Source of the DNA: Thermoanaerobaculales bacterium
GTDB lineage: Bacteria > Acidobacteriota > Thermoanaerobaculia > Thermoanaerobaculales > Sulfomarinibacteraceae
Assembly: GCA_029932545.1 (NCBI GenBank)
Contig: JAOZPW010000151.1
Location: forward strand, 1-9,362
Reading direction: 5' to 3'
DNA: 9,362 bases
The translations under genes were made by a program, and so were the position numbers. Shown here one piece after another: positions 7,201-9,362 of this stretch. Position 1 is the first letter of the stretch. Each line of letters begins with the position of its first letter. The notes under the pieces are model-generated. The model had not been told where the DNA came from, did no database searches, and was given only the letters and a program-made list of their open reading frames with translations.

Positions 7201-9067
7201 CACACGCGCTGCCCTGACAGCCTCCGAGGACGACATTCGGTCGATCGCCGGCGAATCCCTCGATCACCTTCGTTCGGGTTTCAGGGCATGGTTGGGATCG
7301 CTGTCGCGCATCGCGGTCGACCCGGAAACCAGCTTCGAATACCGTTGGGATGACGTCGTCGCCTTCGCGGAAGACATCGACCGGGACGCCCAAGACCGAT
7401 TACTCGGCGCCCTGCGCTCGACCCCGATGCTCCGAGAAGGCATCTTTCTCTTTTCTCGGGGCGCCTCCGTCAGCCTGTCGGACATCCTGCCCGGAGGCGT
7501 CTGGATTCGACACCTGGGCACGGATCACGGCAAGTCAGTTTACCGGGTGGCCGTCAAGACGCGCTCGCGTGATCAGTTCGACCTGGCGGTCAACCTCAAC
7601 CGTGATCTTGAGAGTTTTCAGGTTGCCGAGGAAATCGACTGGTTGGTGGTCTGCGGATCAGGTAGAGACAGAGGACCACTCGTCGAAGAATTCGGTGGCT
7701 GGTGGCCCGACCATGGCCTTTGGACCGAAGAGTTCATCGGTGGAGATACGCTCATTCGCGCTTTGAAGCGCATGGCCCGCCAGCCTGACGGGCTGGAACA
7801 GTTTGAAAACCTCTGGCCCTACACCGCATGGGCCGCGTTGGCGGCCTACGTCGACTTCTGGGATCGTACGGGGCGACGCCTCGAAATTGCAGAACCCAGT
7901 CCGACCAACGTTGTCGTACCAATGCATGACTACCAAACCGACGCCCGCCTGGTCTCGATTTCTTCGCGCAAGGCCTTCTCTTCAATGACCTCGATGATGT
8001 TGGGTTTCAAACGGGCATTCATTGATACCGTCGAGACAGAGTATGCAAATCTGAGCGGCCTTGTCACGTGGGCTTTGCCTTGTGCAGCATTGCTCGAGAT
8101 CGTCGGTGAACATGAAGGCGTGACTCTGCTTGAGGAGGTACTGGCCGATCCCTCGTCCGAAGCGATACCGAATTTCCGAGAACAGATCTCGGAATTCCTG
8201 GGGTCGGTCACCAGTCGAGGCTTTCTTCCGCGACGCCTGTTCTTCGCCGCCAAAAGGTTCCGCCGATGGTACGCCCTCAACCCCGATGCAACCTTCCTCG
8301 CTGTTGCTACCACCTTGCAGGAGATCTACACCACCTACGGCCTTCAAACCTTATCGGAAAACTACCCCGAGGCTCGCACCCGATTTTTCAAAGAGACCGT
8401 GTTCCGGAACGCGCCCTCCAACCTGATCGACGGCCTTGAACAGATCATTACCCGGTTGAGGCGCCGGGAGCTGGAAAGCGACGAACTCAGCGCCGCCGTC
8501 GCCGACCTCAGGGCTCACCTCAGCCTCGAGAAGGATGACGACTACTTCCTGGCGCGCCTCTCCTACCCCCACCTCCGCCCGGAAGACGAAGCCCTGTTCG
8601 TCGCAGCATCCGCCGGAGGCGGTCAACAAAGTGAAATGGTTGTAACCCACGAAGACAACGAGGGAGACATTTTCCGAATCCGTCACGCGATCAGCGCCAA
8701 GGAGATCGGAAGACTGCACCGTCTTTTCCTGGCGGCCAAGCTCTCGGTTCAGTTCAGGCGAGAACACCGCTTCCTGGTTGCCGTCAACGATCGCGGCCAG
8801 CTGATTGGCGGACTGTTCTACGAAGTCAACACCGAAGCCCGAACTGCCCACATGGACAAGGTCGTCATTTCGGACCACTTTCAGGGTCGCGGCATCGCCG
8901 GTCATCTGCTCGAGGAGCTTTGCAACCGGATGCGCTCATCAGGCGCCACCTCCATCACAACCGGTTTCTTCAGACCTCAGTTCTTTTACCGCTACGGTTT
9001 CACTGTCGAAAAGCGGTACGCCGGCCTGGTCCGTCGCCTCGATGCACCCGAGGAGGATGTGGAGTAG
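4241..9067 (+). CDS. AMP-forming acyl-activating domain + helical repeats + kinase-like segment + GNAT acetyltransferase fusion
   Basis: This is a 1608-residue predicted cytoplasmic protein with no membrane segment and several parts. Residues 1-145: polar, acidic, helical leader. About 150-690: ANL-superfamily adenylate-forming domain of the long-chain acyl-CoA synthetase type, with P-loop YTSGTTGTPKG (329-339), LPLFHTFGR (371-379), GFGMTE (484-489), GWFHTGDL (549-556, Asp555) and DRKKEIYKN (569-577). It should make acyl-AMP from a carboxylic acid, then acyl-CoA. The A10 segment ELTPKNTFRRK (671-681) lacks Lys at the usual aligned position. About 690-1050: helix-rich, HEAT-like, with a basic FKRRRRL patch (796-802). 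About 1085-1245: kinase-like, with VAVKT (Lys1106), WTEEFIGGDTL (1161-1171) and EPSPTNVVV (1218-1226), but SIS (1239-1241) where DFG belongs. About 1476-1600: GNAT fold, with CoA loop QGRGIAGHL (1548-1556) and FFYRYGF. No carrier-protein Ser motif was found. A role in acylating an amine is inferred; the substrate is unknown. Confidence 0.93.
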   Translation: MTDDTSRISGSETRDSKTDPTEPTQQKSVNQIIEQLSAKTPEQAALLIEEMLSNKGEPHTAEMVATATRFLVTNRESTTLLGLIDPQKVALIFDELIQRLQQEPTSDDMQAAEDLLDEVRVRPLRRRIVENGTTDQWADRLTRLIDVTNFTFPKLFRQRAERHPSRTLFIIPGRKGARNVTWRQASGRIDLVARGLIALTQDDPENATIAILSRNSLEMALTDLACLSSGLVNVMIPATATEADVAYILNHAKVSTVVASSRDLIERVITLRDQAPGVRRIIALDGTTDKDHNVMPLEAVMEAASSISRSELENRRTALSINDRVSVMYTSGTTGTPKGICFTHRNIVTKRFHRALALPEIGEGDRFLSYLPLFHTFGRFLEMTGCIFWGATYVFAENASIENLMLQMQEFEPSVFISIPMKWMQLYDTIRAEVDLDATDDIAILAAIRRLTGGNLRWGLSAAGYLDPDIFRFFQRYGVELMSGFGMTEGTGGMTMTPPGNYREDSLGPALPGIEIALADDGELLVKGPYIMEGYLDPPEGIESFDADGWFHTGDLMEMSDDKFIRIIDRKKEIYKNVQGQTVAPQKIENLFRDFDSVGRVFLVGDHRPFNTALIYPNLDFEEVNLKNLPTKDLRDHFRSLVITANTFLSPFERIVDFAVIDRDFDADQGELTPKNTFRRKTIERNFTDVIRTLYQRMTLSVGDVEVTVPNWVFQALGVTAQDLRVEGDTLKFTDSDAALEIHRISESDIRVGPIVYRFDSSKPLNLGSLLSVPRLWLGNEALVAFAPLEPEQRAFKRRRRLNIFWERRLNPYVSSEKDRRQLESLLRANDPDLMGLHRAALGVESHESGDAIVALRTLEHVLESSNPDIVEESLRLLKRASQNPSRTVIRRAFQILAAHERGPGYQAMVSRFLDVLPELFDADTTGLLAERTLTKEQLNAFFGEAESRWTSSEDTSQVTVASSLLTFLAEYGAHHPTSYRQIRAFITRAALTASEDDIRSIAGESLDHLRSGFRAWLGSLSRIAVDPETSFEYRWDDVVAFAEDIDRDAQDRLLGALRSTPMLREGIFLFSRGASVSLSDILPGGVWIRHLGTDHGKSVYRVAVKTRSRDQFDLAVNLNRDLESFQVAEEIDWLVVCGSGRDRGPLVEEFGGWWPDHGLWTEEFIGGDTLIRALKRMARQPDGLEQFENLWPYTAWAALAAYVDFWDRTGRRLEIAEPSPTNVVVPMHDYQTDARLVSISSRKAFSSMTSMMLGFKRAFIDTVETEYANLSGLVTWALPCAALLEIVGEHEGVTLLEEVLADPSSEAIPNFREQISEFLGSVTSRGFLPRRLFFAAKRFRRWYALNPDATFLAVATTLQEIYTTYGLQTLSENYPEARTRFFKETVFRNAPSNLIDGLEQIITRLRRRELESDELSAAVADLRAHLSLEKDDDYFLARLSYPHLRPEDEALFVAASAGGGQQSEMVVTHEDNEGDIFRIRHAISAKEIGRLHRLFLAAKLSVQFRREHRFLVAVNDRGQLIGGLFYEVNTEARTAHMDKVVISDHFQGRGIAGHLLEELCNRMRSSGATSITTGFFRPQFFYRYGFTVEKRYAGLVRRLDAPEEDVE

Positions 9068-9087
9068 ACGAATCCGAAGAGGAGCAA

Positions 9088-9112
9088 GGGTTTAGGGGTT
9101 GGGGATTAGGGG
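9088..9112 (+). other. Potential G-quadruplex motif just after the fusion gene
   Basis: Four G-runs, GGG-TTTA-GGGG-TT-GGGG-ATTA-GGGG, satisfy the usual pattern of at least three Gs per run with 1-7 nt loops (here 4, 2 and 4). It starts 21 nt after the stop codon, so it would lie on the sense strand of the mRNA 3' end. Formation is predicted, not shown. Confidence 0.55.
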
Positions 9113-9167
9113 TCAGATCGCCTGCCACTGTCTCCTGATCACTGTCCCCTATTCCTCCCCTATTCCC
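9102..9167. repeat. G-rich / C-rich inverted repeat with an 11-nt direct repeat
   Basis: GGGATTAGGGG (9102-9112) is complementary to CCCCTATTCCC (9157-9167) at 10 of 11 positions. On the C-rich side CCCCTATTCC occurs twice (9146-9155 and 9157-9166), one base apart. The arrangement resembles short intergenic repeats of environmental bacteria. It might act at the transcript end, although it lacks a U-tract. No other terminator was found for the fusion gene. Confidence 0.5.
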
Positions 9168-9243
9168 TCATCCAAAAGCCCAGACGACAATCGATCTGAT
9201 TTGCTTTATCGTACATTCATAATATTTCCACATTTGAGTAACC

Positions 9244-9272
9244 TTGACAATATTCGAAAGCAGCCGTATGCT
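9244..9272 (+). promoter_or_regulatory. Sigma70-type promoter for the gene starting at 9356
   Basis: A consensus -35 box TTGACA (9244-9249) is followed by exactly 17 bp and TATGCT (9267-9272, 4 of 6 to TATAAT). Transcription would begin near 9279 and give a leader of about 77 nt. The surrounding DNA is AT-rich, as expected for a strong promoter. Confidence 0.65.
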
Positions 9273-9276
9273 TTCG
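9255..9276. promoter_or_regulatory. Operator-like perfect inverted repeat over the -10 box
   Basis: CGAAAGCA (9255-9262) and TGCTTTCG (9269-9276) are perfect complements separated by 6 bp. The right arm overlaps most of the -10 hexamer and the left arm lies in the spacer. This is where a dimeric repressor would block RNA polymerase. The factor is unknown, and no regulator gene lies in the window. Confidence 0.55.
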
Positions 9277-9278
9277 CC

Positions 9279-9296
9279 GACATTTTCGTAAATGTC
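9279..9296 (+). promoter_or_regulatory. Leader inverted repeat 1
   Basis: GACATTT (9279-9285), loop TCGT, AAATGTC (9290-9296): a perfect 7-bp stem with a tetraloop. It falls at the expected 5' end of the transcript, where it could stabilise the mRNA or act as a second protein-binding site. Confidence 0.5.
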
Positions 9297-9314
9297 ACGT
9301 TCTATTGAACTTGT

Positions 9315-9334
9315 ATTGTGTGTTTTTTCACAAT
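9315..9334 (+). promoter_or_regulatory. Leader inverted repeat 2, next to the ribosome site
   Basis: ATTGTG (9315-9320) and CACAAT (9329-9334) pair around an 8-nt, U-rich loop. The stem ends 9 nt before the AAGGAG ribosome site, close enough to affect translation initiation. It is AU-rich and has no U-tract after it, so it is not an intrinsic terminator. Confidence 0.4.
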
Positions 9335-9343
9335 CAACACAAA

Positions 9344-9349
9344 AAGGAG
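9344..9349 (+). promoter_or_regulatory. Ribosome binding site of the gene at 9356
   Basis: AAGGAG lies 6 nt before the ATG at 9356. The strong match and spacing show that a real gene begins at the right edge. Confidence 0.75.
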
Positions 9350-9355
9350 AGTCTC

Positions 9356-9362
9356 ATGAATC
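9356..9362 (+). CDS. Start of an unidentified gene, truncated by the right edge
   Basis: Only ATG AAT and one further base are visible. The call rests on the AAGGAG ribosome site 6 nt upstream and the TTGACA-N17-TATGCT promoter about 85 bp upstream. Nothing can be said about the product. Its own promoter and operator-like palindrome suggest expression independent of the fusion gene. Confidence 0.6.

Overview
The window is bacterial chromosome of moderately high GC, apparently from a Gram-negative organism. It falls to visibly AT-rich DNA only in two intergenic stretches (about 4020-4180 and 9180-9362). No marker gene fixes the taxon. The exported hypothetical proteins, a large multidomain acyl-activating fusion, and intergenic texts of the type 'CACAAAAA...GCAC' and 'TCAGCTCTCAGCTC' recall uncultivated soil or sediment phyla such as Acidobacteriota. 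That placement is an inference of low confidence.

Layout. (1) 1-1642, minus strand: the N-terminal 547 codons of a large exported protein that runs off the left edge. It has a clear signal peptide and Shine-Dalgarno (SD) site. (2) 1789-2592, minus: a 267-residue exported protein with DUF4097-type beta-strand repeats, 146 bp upstream of and co-oriented with gene 1. (3) 2593-3098: about 500 bp with no convincing gene but notable structure, chiefly a 20/21-bp imperfect inverted repeat at 2911-2984. (4) 3099-3944, plus: an M50 (site-2-protease-type) intramembrane metalloprotease with a TPR-like tail. (5) 3945-4240: a gene-poor repeat patch with a 7-bp tandem repeat, a 25-bp imperfect inverted repeat, and a perfect 20-bp palindrome near its centre. 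(6) 4241-9067, plus: a 1608-residue fusion of an AMP-forming acyl-activating domain, a helical-repeat middle, a degenerate protein-kinase-like segment and a C-terminal GNAT acetyltransferase. (7) 9068-9355: a G-quadruplex-type motif and G/C-rich repeat, then an AT-rich regulatory region with a strong sigma70-like promoter, an operator-like palindrome over its -10 box, two more perfect inverted repeats in the leader and a good ribosome site. These lead to (8) a gene starting at 9356, of which only two codons are visible.

How the genes work together. Genes 1 and 2 encode surface or periplasmic proteins and could share expression. The M50 protease could process a membrane-bound regulator, but no partner (anti-sigma factor) is visible. 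The fusion at 4241 is the most unusual object: an acyl-activating domain and an acyl-transferase domain on one chain, separated by a kinase-like module that seems catalytically dead, suggesting activation of a carboxylic acid and transfer onto an amine. The substrate cannot be read from the sequence.
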